A stretch of DNA of 10,927 nt. It comes from Candidatus Giovannonibacteria bacterium RIFCSPLOWO2_01_FULL_46_13. GTDB lineage: Bacteria > Patescibacteriota > Minisyncoccia > JACPKW01 > UBA11713. A program made the position numbers and the translations under genes. The stretch covers positions 257 through 11,183 of the forward strand of contig MFIE01000011.1 in NCBI GenBank assembly GCA_001778785.1, given 5' to 3'. Under the pieces are notes generated by a model. That model was given only the letters and a program-made list of their open reading frames with translations, made no database searches and was not told the origin of the DNA. This document shows, piece by piece, positions 5,278 through 10,927 of this stretch; position 1 is the first letter of the stretch, and each line of letters starts with the position of its first letter.

Positions 5278-6988
5278 ATTTTGTATCAAAATACCATTTA
5301 AAAATATCGGTGAACCGCTCGGCCGGGGTCGCGATGTTTTCCGTATCAAACCCCTTTAAGTTTTCTGGCACTATATATACGAAGGCTGGGGAGTATAGGA
5401 AAACGCTTGGCGTGTCCGCGGCTACCTGTTCTTGGAACTTATGATATTTTTCTTCGCGCTCTGCCCTGGAGGTAAGTCCGCGGGCCTCTTCAAGGAGCTT
5501 GTCTACCGTTGCGGAAGTGTAAAGGGCGATGTTTAGTCCCGGGTCGTTTCTTTGTGAAGAGTGCCAAAATGCGAATGGGTCGGGCTCCCGGCCGACAACT
5601 TCGCCGAACAAAAGCGCGTCGTATTTTCTCGTGCGGATAACGTTTTGGTTCAAGTCGGATATTTCAAAAACTTTTACTTCAACTTTCGCCCCAAGTTTTT
5701 CCCAGTTAGATTTTATTATATCGGCGGCGCGCACGAGGTCCGGGGCGTTCGAAGTCGAGATGGAAAAACTTAATTCCCCGGTTACTGTCCCTTTTTCGAC
5801 TTTTTCGTAAACTCCTTTGTCCGCATTGAATGTCCAGCCGTTTTTTTCAAGGAGGGCTTTGGCCTGGTCTAAATTGTACGTGGAGCTCGCGGTTTCGATC
5901 GCGCCGAAACTTCCCAACGGGATGGGGGAGGAAATAGTCCGGGCGTATCCGCCGAGAACTTCCCTGACGATCTGGTCTTTATCCACGGCCATGTCCAAAG
6001 CTTGCCGCACCGGTTTTTCCAAGAAAATTGTTTTTTCGTTTTGGTTAAAAAATACACCGAAGACTCTCGGGAGGTTCAAACTTTTTATCTCGCCGTCCTG
6101 CCTGCGAATTTTTGCAATGTTTTGCGGGGAGATTGCAGAAGCGGAATCTACATCGCCGCTTTCGTATGCGTTTAAGAGTTCAACTTCGGAAGGGTAAAAC
6201 ATTAAAGTAATTTTTCTAATGAATGGTTCGCCCATGACGTAATTTGGAAAAGAACGCAGGCTATAGCTCGTTATGGTTCCACCTTTTGAGGTATTCGTGT
6301 TTGCTATTTTATACGGCCCCGCGCCGACAGGGTTTAAATTAAGCTCCGAAAGGCTTATCTGCTCCTGGGGCACGTCTTTCCAAAGGTGCCGCGGCAGGAT
6401 GCCGATCGTCGTATTTTCTAAAAATGGGGCGTACGGGCGCTTTAGCCAGAAGCGGATGGTTTTCTCGTCGATTTTTTCCATCTCGACTCCTTCCCAGCCC
6501 GCGCGCATCGGGCTTTTTATGACCGGGCTTTTTGCGCTTTCGATGGTGAAAATTATGTCGTCCGCGGTTAATTTTTCTCCGTCATGGAATTTTGCGTCCC
6601 TTAGGAAAAAAGTGTATGAAAGGCCATCTTCCGAAATTTCATACCGCTCGGCAAGTTCCGGGACAAGCCCGCCTTTGCCGTCCGGCTTCATGAGCCCGGC
6701 GTAAATTAAATTCACGATATCGCGGTCCGCGTCCGCTATGGCCAAAATTGGATTTACGAAATGGGGCGAGCCGATAACGCCTTCGGTGATCCTTCCGCCT
6801 TCGTCCGGCACTACGACCGAGAAGCGCTGGTTTACTTTATATACAGTCCCGAAAAGGCCGACGGCCGCGGCTAAAACTAATACGGAAGTAATGGCCCGTT
6901 CCCTGCGGCTCATCGAGCGCAGAACAAACCTGGTCTTGTTAAGAGATGGGAGGGCCCATCTCTTTCTTGGGAGATCTTCCGGAGGCAC
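5246..6988 (-). CDS. Membrane-anchored SBP_bac_5 (oligopeptide/dipeptide-type) substrate-binding protein
   Basis: A 580-residue family 5 extracellular solute-binding protein of the OppA/DppA type. A basic N-terminus (about 1-31) precedes one membrane segment (about 32-50, ITSVLVLAAAVGLFGTVY), with no lipobox cysteine. It is therefore an uncleaved anchor with the binding domain outside. Typical features follow: GGRITEGVIGSPHFVNPI, L-V-P-E-L-A-E-R-Y-E-I-S-E-D-G-L-S-Y-T-F (after residue 105), F-H-D-G-E-K-L-T-A-D-D and N-P-V-G-A-G-P-Y-K. The start is GTG at 6988, 7 bases after secG, without an SD. An in-frame ATG at 6913 would still keep the membrane segment. No permease or ATPase gene is nearby, so it may scavenge or sense peptides, or use a transporter encoded elsewhere. 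It overlaps gpi by 32 bases. Confidence 0.88.
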   Translation of the reverse strand: MPPEDLPRKRWALPSLNKTRFVLRSMSRRERAITSVLVLAAAVGLFGTVYKVNQRFSVVVPDEGGRITEGVIGSPHFVNPILAIADADRDIVNLIYAGLMKPDGKGGLVPELAERYEISEDGLSYTFFLRDAKFHDGEKLTADDIIFTIESAKSPVIKSPMRAGWEGVEMEKIDEKTIRFWLKRPYAPFLENTTIGILPRHLWKDVPQEQISLSELNLNPVGAGPYKIANTNTSKGGTITSYSLRSFPNYVMGEPFIRKITLMFYPSEVELLNAYESGDVDSASAISPQNIAKIRRQDGEIKSLNLPRVFGVFFNQNEKTIFLEKPVRQALDMAVDKDQIVREVLGGYARTISSPIPLGSFGAIETASSTYNLDQAKALLEKNGWTFNADKGVYEKVEKGTVTGELSFSISTSNAPDLVRAADIIKSNWEKLGAKVEVKVFEISDLNQNVIRTRKYDALLFGEVVGREPDPFAFWHSSQRNDPGLNIALYTSATVDKLLEEARGLTSRAEREEKYHKFQEQVAADTPSVFLYSPAFVYIVPENLKGFDTENIATPAERFTDIFKWYFDTKYVWKIFQKDN

Positions 6989-6995
6989 GTTTAAA

Positions 6996-7223
6996 TTAGC
7001 GAAGTATTAAGGTTAGGAGAGCTAGCGCCAGAAATAAGGCGCCTAAAACTAAAGTCGATCTAAATAATATTTTCTCGAGGCCGCGCTTAGTGGAATATAT
7101 ATTTCCTTCGCCGCCGAAAGAAGCAGAAAGCCCCGAGCCTCTTTGCTGTAATAGGATTGTGATGATCAATAGAACGGCTACGCCTACTTGTATATAAGGT
7201 AAAGCCGAAACGAGAAATGACAT
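6996..7223 (-). CDS. secG: Preprotein translocase subunit SecG
   Basis: A 75-residue SecG, the small accessory subunit of the SecYEG channel in the cytoplasmic membrane. It has two membrane segments (about 7-26 and 53-73) linked by the family loop LLQQRGSGLSASFGG (24-38), which contains the typical L-Q-x-R-G-x-G and F-G-G signatures. The length is normal for the family. The ATG at 7223 is preceded after 7 bases by a -10-like TAAACT box, with no SD. It is the first gene of the operon ending in rnj and is separated from the SBP gene by 7 bases. Confidence 0.95.
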   Translation of the reverse strand: MSFLVSALPYIQVGVAVLLIITILLQQRGSGLSASFGGEGNIYSTKRGLEKILFRSTLVLGALFLALALLTLILR

Positions 7224-7230
7224 TGGTTTA

Positions 7231-7259
7231 AGTTTATCTTATCTCGAAAATGAGGTCAA
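7231..7259 (-). promoter_or_regulatory. Promoter of the secG-sbp-gpi-tRNA-rnj operon
   Basis: On the minus strand TTGACC (complement of 7254-7259, five of six) is followed, after 17 bases, by TAAACT (complement of 7231-7236, four of six). The -10 ends 7 bases before the secG ATG, so the mRNA should begin at or within a base or two of the start codon. Confidence 0.65.
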
Positions 7260-7301
7260 TTCCTCTTCTGAAGCCACTATTTTTAAATAATGAATTCGGG
7301 A

Positions 7302-7324
7302 GAGGGGCGAAATAATTCGCCCTC
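7302..7324 (-). terminator. GC-rich hairpin after the 121-aa gene; possible terminator
   Basis: GGGGCGAA (7304-7311) pairs with TTCGCCCT (7316-7323) around an ATAA loop, counting one G-T pair. It lies 20 bases past the 121-aa gene stop. On the minus strand it is followed by C/T-mixed sequence rather than a T-run, so it may be a transcript-stabilising hairpin or a weak terminator. Confidence 0.4.
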
Positions 7325-7344
7325 AAGTTGTAAACAAAGAACAT

Positions 7345-7710
7345 CTATTCTTTAAGGCCGCTGAGATCCGGTTTTAATGGATTTTGTCCGATAATTTCAG
7401 GCTGATCCACGCCGTAAAACTTCTTCAAGGCAGAAATAACATCGTTTTCGATGTCCTCCCAGTCAAATGCCAAACCAATTTCTACTGAGAGCTCGTAGGG
7501 CTTAATGTAAATTTGGTCGACTCCCTTTGAGGAAAGAACTTCCTTAACTAATTCCTGCCCCCTCTCGCCAATTTTTTCTTTACGGAGATAACGAGTGTCG
7601 AGAGGTCGTTGGAAATGTGCGATGACTGTTTCGCAAATCTGGGCTGAGGTATGGTAGTTCCTGAACTGAGGATTGGGGGGCTTTTCGATAACGATTTTCG
7701 ACTTGGCCAT
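7345..7710 (-). CDS. 121-aa protein with weak Nfu N-terminal-domain resemblance
   Basis: I do not recognise this protein with confidence. It has 121 residues, one cysteine (C26) and no membrane segment. Residues about 48-100 (R-G-Q-E-L-V-K-E-V-L then KGVDQIYIKPYELSVEIG and DWEDIENDVISALKKFYG) resemble the pattern of the Nfu/NifU-like N-terminal domain: a strand around G-V-x-x-I, then an alternating strand, then D-W-x-x-I and a final helix. That domain is a partner module in Fe-S cluster delivery. The CxxC-bearing Nfu C-terminal domain is absent, so a carrier role is not shown. The start is secure: GGAGGTG (7716-7722) lies 5 bases before ATG, and a promoter with two dyads is upstream. The gene stands alone, with its promoter reaching into the 3' end of uvrC. 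The stop is TAG. Confidence 0.75.
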   Translation of the reverse strand: MAKSKIVIEKPPNPQFRNYHTSAQICETVIAHFQRPLDTRYLRKEKIGERGQELVKEVLSSKGVDQIYIKPYELSVEIGLAFDWEDIENDVISALKKFYGVDQPEIIGQNPLKPDLSGLKE

Positions 7711-7724
7711 TTTAGCACCTCCGA

Positions 7725-7739
7725 TTTAGAATTTCTAAA
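7725..7739. repeat. 15-base inverted repeat at the start of the 121-aa gene transcript
   Basis: TTTAGAA (7725-7731), one centre T, and TTCTAAA (7733-7739) form a perfect dyad directly downstream of the -10 box. It covers the expected start of transcription. It could be an operator (inference). Confidence 0.6.
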
Positions 7740-7769
7740 AGTATAACAAATTTGTTACGATTTAGTCAA
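7740..7769 (-). promoter_or_regulatory. Promoter of the 121-aa gene
   Basis: On the minus strand TTGACT (complement of 7764-7769) is followed, after 18 bases, by TATACT (complement of 7740-7745). Each matches consensus at five of six positions. The leader would be about 22-25 bases and holds an SD. The -35 lies inside the last codons of uvrC. Confidence 0.8.
7744..7757. repeat. 14-base perfect palindrome in the promoter spacer, possible operator
   Basis: TAACAAATTTGTTA is a perfect palindrome overlapping the -10 box and filling most of the -10/-35 spacer of the 121-aa gene. It also contains the uvrC stop codon (7755-7757). Its position is ideal for a repressor site. Which protein binds it cannot be told. 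Confidence 0.65.
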
Positions 7770-9044
7770 GAGCATCTTCGAGCGGCGGTTTCTGTGGAAA
7801 TTTATGGCGAAGCGGTGCGATTCGTTGCGGATGTGCTGGAAAAGGTGGAGTAAAATTGGGGAAAGGTTTTTGAGCGGATATTTAACCTTGTCTGAAACCC
7901 ACAGCTCTTCTTCTCTTTTGGCTAGGGACGCGATTGGAATTTTTAATTGGTATAATTCCAAAACTTTTTTGGCGGCGTTTAGTTGGCCGAGGCCGCCATC
8001 GATTAAAAATAAATCCGGAAGCGGCCATTCATCGTGTTTTAGGCGGCGCATCAAAACTTCTTGGTGCATGGCGTAATCGTCCGGAGTTTTGGTGTGGCGG
8101 ATTTTAAACATCCTGTAATCGGATTTTTTCGGCTCGCCATTTTCGAAAACCACCATGGAGCCGACGGCATTCGTCCCTTGGATGTTTGAAATGTCGTATC
8201 CCTCGATCCTCCGCGGAATGTCCGCCAGGGCCAATAAATCCTTGGCTAAAAGTAAAGCCTTGGCCCGCTCCGGATTTAATTCCCGTTTTATTATGGGCGC
8301 GTGCCGGAATACGTTTTCGAGCGCGTATAGTTGGTCGCGGACTTTTTTAGCCTCCTCGAATTTCTGTTCTTTGGAAAACCTGTTCATCTCTTTTTCAAGG
8401 GATTTTATTACGTCCCGTTTCCGGCCCTTCAAAATGTTTTGGATGGCGCGGATATTTTTCTTGTATTTTATTTCGCGTTCTTTGAAATCGGGGAAGAATT
8501 TTTCTTTTCCGCCAGCTGGCGGATTTGGCTTAATGCAACAGACTCCCAAGCAGCGCCCGATCTCCGAGCGCACGCATGGTCGCTTATGTTTTTCTTTGCA
8601 GGTGCAAAAAGGGAAGGGGCGCTGAAGGTTCCTTAAAACGCTTTTCAAGGCCCAGCCGTCGGTGAAAGGGCCGATATAATCGAAGCCAGGTTTTTTCTGG
8701 TGGGTTAAAATTATTTTCGGAAATTTTTCTTTGGAAAACCCGACCAGGAAATATTGCTTGTCGTCCCGGAAGACGATGTTATATTTCGGGCGGTGCTCTT
8801 TGATGGCGATGGCTTCTTCAATCAAAGCTTCGACTTCCGATTCGAGCTCTTTCCATTTAACGCTTATGGCGTCTTGGAGCATTTTCTTTTTATCCCAGCC
8901 GAGCATCTTTGGGTCGGCGTAACTCAAAAGCCGCAATTTCAAATTGATTGCTTTTCCTACGTACAATATTTTTCCGTCCTTGTTTAGGAAGAAATAAATC
9001 CCCGGTATGGAAGGCGCTTTTTTGAAATCATCACGCGTCAGCAT
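7755..9044 (-). CDS. uvrC: UvrABC excinuclease subunit C, short form lacking the C-terminal HhH domain
   Basis: This subunit makes both incisions around DNA lesions in nucleotide excision repair, recruited by UvrB. The 429 residues compare with about 600 in E. coli. In order: a GIY-YIG nuclease (GIY at 15-17, YVG at 28-30, R38, E76); a cysteine-rich segment (C147/C149, C157, C165, C169) matching the Fe-S cluster ligands known in E. coli UvrC; a UVR helical hairpin that contacts UvrB (about 214-248); and the RNase H-like nuclease with D284 (EGYDISN), D349 (LIDGG) and H410 (NESHRFAI). All catalytic residues are present. The protein ends about 19 residues after H410, so the (HhH)2 DNA-binding domain is missing. 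No HhH coding remains downstream, so this looks natural rather than frameshifted. The mRNA is probably leaderless. Confidence 0.95.
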   Translation of the reverse strand: MLTRDDFKKAPSIPGIYFFLNKDGKILYVGKAINLKLRLLSYADPKMLGWDKKKMLQDAISVKWKELESEVEALIEEAIAIKEHRPKYNIVFRDDKQYFLVGFSKEKFPKIILTHQKKPGFDYIGPFTDGWALKSVLRNLQRPFPFCTCKEKHKRPCVRSEIGRCLGVCCIKPNPPAGGKEKFFPDFKEREIKYKKNIRAIQNILKGRKRDVIKSLEKEMNRFSKEQKFEEAKKVRDQLYALENVFRHAPIIKRELNPERAKALLLAKDLLALADIPRRIEGYDISNIQGTNAVGSMVVFENGEPKKSDYRMFKIRHTKTPDDYAMHQEVLMRRLKHDEWPLPDLFLIDGGLGQLNAAKKVLELYQLKIPIASLAKREEELWVSDKVKYPLKNLSPILLHLFQHIRNESHRFAINFHRNRRSKMLLTKS

Positions 9045-9050
9045 ACGTAG

Positions 9051-9056
9051 AATATA
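9051..9056 (-). promoter_or_regulatory. Putative uvrC -10 box
   Basis: TATATT on the minus strand (five of six matches) ends 6 bases before the uvrC ATG, again placing the transcript start at the start codon. No -35 is visible: that position falls inside the upstream gene's terminator hairpin. Read-through from the lipoprotein gene is an alternative. Confidence 0.4.
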
Positions 9057-9060
9057 TCAT

Positions 9061-9092
9061 AAAAACCGCACCCAGAGTTTCACTCTGGGTGC
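9061..9092 (-). terminator. Intrinsic terminator after the lipoprotein gene
   Basis: GCACCCAGAG (9068-9077) and CTCTGGGTGC (9083-9092) form a perfect 10-bp stem with a 5-base loop. On the minus strand it is followed by GG and five Ts (complement of 9061-9065). It starts 2 bases after the lipoprotein TAA and separates that gene from uvrC. It also has TTTTA on the plus-strand side, but no plus-strand gene leads into it. Confidence 0.87.
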
Positions 9093-9094
9093 TT

Positions 9095-9331
9095 TTAGGG
9101 CGGAAGGGTTTCCTCGCGTATCGTGCTCTGCATCAGTACGTTATTTTTTTTCGCACCGCACCCATTTATCTCAACGCGTGCGAGCCTTTTTTGCTCGCCG
9201 GTTAAGGGATGTCTTATGTGTGACGTCCAAACTCGTTTGTCATCCACGCATGGGGTAGTACCAGAAGTATATCTTTGGGCCGGAACTACAGCGCATCCAG
9301 CGAACAAAAGTAGCGATATATATTTGAGCAT
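9095..9331 (-). CDS. Small predicted lipoprotein, 78 aa
   Basis: No function is recognised. The start is MLKYISLLLFAGC, a lipoprotein signal peptide: one lysine, a 9-residue hydrophobic core and lipobox L-F-A-G-C with C13 as the lipidation site (F at -3 is a less common lipobox residue). The mature part would be about 66 residues, polar and basic, with two more cysteines (in T-T-P-C-V-D-D and N-G-C-G-A-K-K) that could form a disulfide outside the membrane. ATG 9331 is chosen over an in-frame ATG at 9397 because AAAGGAG (9338-9344) lies 6 bases upstream and because the signal peptide then starts at residue 1. It has its own terminator and is divergent from uvrA, with 82 bases between starts. 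Confidence 0.75.
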   Translation of the reverse strand: MLKYISLLLFAGCAVVPAQRYTSGTTPCVDDKRVWTSHIRHPLTGEQKRLARVEINGCGAKKNNVLMQSTIREETLPP

Positions 9332-9363
9332 TTTCGACTCCTTTCTATATACATAGTAGCAGT

Positions 9364-9399
9364 TATTGCGTTGCTTGATTAATCTTGACTTACGCAATA
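9364..9399. repeat. Nested dyad over the uvrA promoter
   Basis: TATTGCGT (9364-9371) and ACGCAATA (9392-9399) form perfect 8-base inverted arms 20 bases apart. Nearly concentric between them is the palindrome GATTAATC (9377-9384). Together they cover the uvrA -35 and touch its -10. The pattern does not match the E. coli or Bacillus LexA box. It could be an operator for uvrA and the divergent lipoprotein gene (inference). Confidence 0.5.
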
Positions 9400-9403
9400 T
9401 AAT
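9375..9403 (+). promoter_or_regulatory. uvrA promoter
   Basis: TTGATT (9375-9380), a 17-base spacer and a perfect TATAAT (9398-9403), 10 bases before the uvrA ATG. Transcription would start near 9410, leaving a leader of only a few bases and no room for an SD. Confidence 0.8.
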
Positions 9404-9413
9404 AAAGACCTTT

Positions 9414-10927
9414 ATGGCTAGTCCAAAGGAGCGAAAAGATTTAATAACGATAAAAGGGGCGCGTGCTCACAACCTAAAGAGCATCAATGTTTCCATTCCC
9501 AAAAATAAGCTCGTGGTCATAACCGGGCTTTCGGGATCAGGAAAATCCTCGCTCGCTTTCGATACTATATATGCCGAGGCCGAACGCAGGTTCGTCGAGT
9601 CTCTTTCTTCTTACGCACGCCAATTTTTAGGTATCGCCGAAAAGCCGGACATGGACGAAATTTCCGGCCTTTCTCCGGCAATCGCCATCGACCAGAGATC
9701 TGTTTCTAAAAATCCTCGCTCGACCGTCGGCACGATTACGGAGATTTACGATTACCTCCGCATTTTATACGCGCGTTTGGGCGAGCCGCACTGCCCGCAA
9801 TGCGGAAGGAAAGTTGAGCGGCAGTCCATCGACCAGATGGTAAAAAAAGTTTTAAGTTTTCCAAAAGGCTCCTTGATTTTAATTTTGGGCCCGTTGATCC
9901 GCGAACGAAAAGGGGAGCATAAGCGCGAGCTCCAGATTTTGGCCCGGGAAGGATTTTTGCGGGTGCGTCTGGACGGCGTGGTGATGAGTTTGGATGAAGC
10001 GCTTGAAGAAAAAATTGACCCAAAAAGAAAGCATTCGCTCGAAGTTGTGGTTGACCGTTTGATTTTGGACAAGGATACGGAGCGCTCGCGGCTTGTCGAT
10101 TCGCTTGAAACAGCCTTGCGCAAGGGCGAGGGCATTGCGATTGTATCCATGCAGAAATCCGAAAAAGATTCCTCCGACCATTTATTCTCCGAACACTTCG
10201 CGTGCCCCGTCTGCGAGATTTCCCTGCCGCCGATCGAGCCGCGCCTTTTTTCTTTCAACTCCCCGTACGGCGCCTGCGAACTTTGCACGGGCTTGGGCCA
10301 TACCCTCGAAGTCGATCCGGATTTAGTAATCCCGAATAAAAATTTAACCATTGAAGAAGGGGCGATTTTCCCTTGGGCTCGCGCCTCGCATCGCGTCGGG
10401 AGGCAGTCTTGGTATTGGTATATGCTTTCGGACTTGGCCGAGAAATATAAATTTTCTTTGTCGGTCCCGGTAAAAACTCTCCCAAAAAAAGTCTTGGATA
10501 TAATTCTTTTCGGCGATCCGGACGGAAATTATGAAGGGGTTATCTCCAATTTAAAAAGGCGCTGGAAGGAAACGGATTCGGAGTGGACGCGCGTCGAGAT
10601 TGAGCGGTACATGACTTTCGAGCCCTGCCCATCTTGCAAAGGCAAGCGCTTGAAGCCGGAAGTGCTCGCGGTTTTGGTCGGCGAAAAAAATATTTCTGAT
10701 TTTTCCAACATGTCTGCGGAGGACGCGTTGATTTTCGTAAAAAAAGTTACCAAGGATTTTTCAAAGAGAAAAGATGCTTCGAATATCGCCGGTCCGATTT
10801 TGAAAGAAGTTGGGCTTCGCTTGCAGTTTTTGATAGACGTTGGGCTCGAATATTTAACGCTCGACCGCTCTTCGGTAACGCTTGCGGGAGGGGAGGCGCA
10901 GCGGGTGCGGCTTGCAACGCAGATCGG
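9414..10927 (+). CDS. uvrA: UvrABC excinuclease subunit A, N-terminal part (runs off the window)
   Basis: The first 504 codons of UvrA, the damage-scanning ABC-type ATPase dimer that loads UvrB at DNA lesions. The usual length is about 930-960 residues, so roughly half is here and the gene is open at the right edge. Walker A of the first ATPase domain is GLSGSGKSS (38-46). CxxC pairs are C127/C130, C264/C267 and C288/C291. The last two form the zinc module around [15 protein letters not shown] further pair is C405/C408 (EPCPSCKG). The ABC signature is LAGGEAQR (490-497), where most UvrA proteins have LSGGEAQR. ATG 9414 fits the family start. There is no SD before it, although AAAGGAG occurs inside the gene at 9424-9430. 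It is divergent from the lipoprotein gene and close to uvrC. Confidence 0.97.
   Translation, partial: MASPKERKDLITIKGARAHNLKSINVSIPKNKLVVITGLSGSGKSSLAFDTIYAEAERRFVESLSSYARQFLGIAEKPDMDEISGLSPAIAIDQRSVSKNPRSTVGTITEIYDYLRILYARLGEPHCPQCGRKVERQSIDQMVKKVLSFPKGSLILILGPLIRERKGEHKRELQILAREGFLRVRLDGVVMSLDEALEEKIDPKRKHSLEVVVDRLILDKDTERSRLVDSLETALRKGEGIAIVSMQKSEKDSSDHLFSEHFACPVCEISLPPIEPRLFSFNSPYGACELCTGLGHTLEVDPDLVIPNKNLTIEEGAIFPWARASHRVGRQSWYWYMLSDLAEKYKFSLSVPVKTLPKKVLDIILFGDPDGNYEGVISNLKRRWKETDSEWTRVEIERYMTFEPCPSCKGKRLKPEVLAVLVGEKNISDFSNMSAEDALIFVKKVTKDFSKRKDASNIAGPILKEVGLRLQFLIDVGLEYLTLDRSSVTLAGGEAQRVRLATQI

Noticed and set aside
5278..5349. 24-residue extension of the gpi gene
   Set aside because: It is encoded entirely within the SBP gene in another frame, is basic and unlike the family, and has no SD.
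6273..6704. 143-aa plus-strand ORF opposite the SBP gene
   Set aside because: Antisense shadow with no SD or family resemblance.
9364..9399. Classical LexA box at uvrA
   Set aside because: Neither CTGT-N8-ACAG nor GAAC-N4-GTTC is present; only a different dyad is seen.
9752..10351. 199-aa minus-strand ORF (and a 100-aa and a 95-aa one nearby)
   Set aside because: They are antisense to well-conserved uvrA coding sequence, have Ser/Arg-rich shadow composition and no start signals.
1..10927. UGA-recoded genetic code (as in Gracilibacteria or Absconditabacteria)
   Set aside because: The long conserved genes contain no in-frame TGA, so the standard code suffices; only the lack of TGA stops is notable.

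Overview
The window looks like a chromosomal segment of a Candidate Phyla Radiation (Patescibacteria, probably Parcubacteria-like) bacterium. This is inferred from gene content: a winged-helix/Cas2-like (PaaX-type) regulator typical of that radiation, a cupin-type glucose-6-phosphate isomerase, a membrane-anchored SBP_bac_5 protein with no transporter genes beside it, a short UvrC and an RNase J. Genes read in the standard code, with no in-frame TGA. All 12 complete genes stop with TAA (8) or TAG (4). No rRNA, CRISPR array, IS element, phage gene or origin was seen, and no gene-free gap exceeds 300 bases.

Left part (1-2660): the 3' end of a phosphohexomutase gene on the plus strand converges on an unrecognised 34-codon gene on the minus strand. 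That small gene has its own near-consensus promoter, a strong Shine-Dalgarno (SD) and a strong intrinsic terminator. Next comes trpS (minus). It diverges from a plus-strand pair: the PaaX/Cas2-like regulator, then a small XRE-type DNA-binding protein. The pair ends at a terminator shared with the convergent rnj gene.

Middle part (2659-7260): a minus-strand operon read from right to left: secG, the SBP_bac_5 protein, cupin-type gpi, tRNA-Leu(CAG), and rnj (RNase J). It is very compact. There are 7 bases between secG and the SBP gene and a 32-base overlap into gpi. The gpi stop codon directly abuts the tRNA 5' end, and 20 bases separate the tRNA from the rnj start. tRNA processing should therefore cut this mRNA into pieces.

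Right part (7300-10927): a 121-aa protein weakly resembling the Nfu N-terminal domain, with two dyads in its promoter. It is followed by uvrC (short form, minus), a 78-aa lipoprotein (minus) with a terminator, and the divergent 5' part of uvrA (plus, running off the window). Two of the three nucleotide-excision-repair genes therefore flank a small lipoprotein gene.

A pattern runs through the window. Housekeeping genes (trpS, secG, uvrC, uvrA) and the Cas2-like regulator have -10-like boxes only 6-10 bases before the start codon and no SD, which suggests leaderless mRNAs. The four small accessory genes (34-aa, XRE, 121-aa, lipoprotein) all have clear SDs. The best leads are the 34-aa unit, this two-class start pattern, the tRNA inserted between gpi and rnj, and the dyad-bearing promoters.
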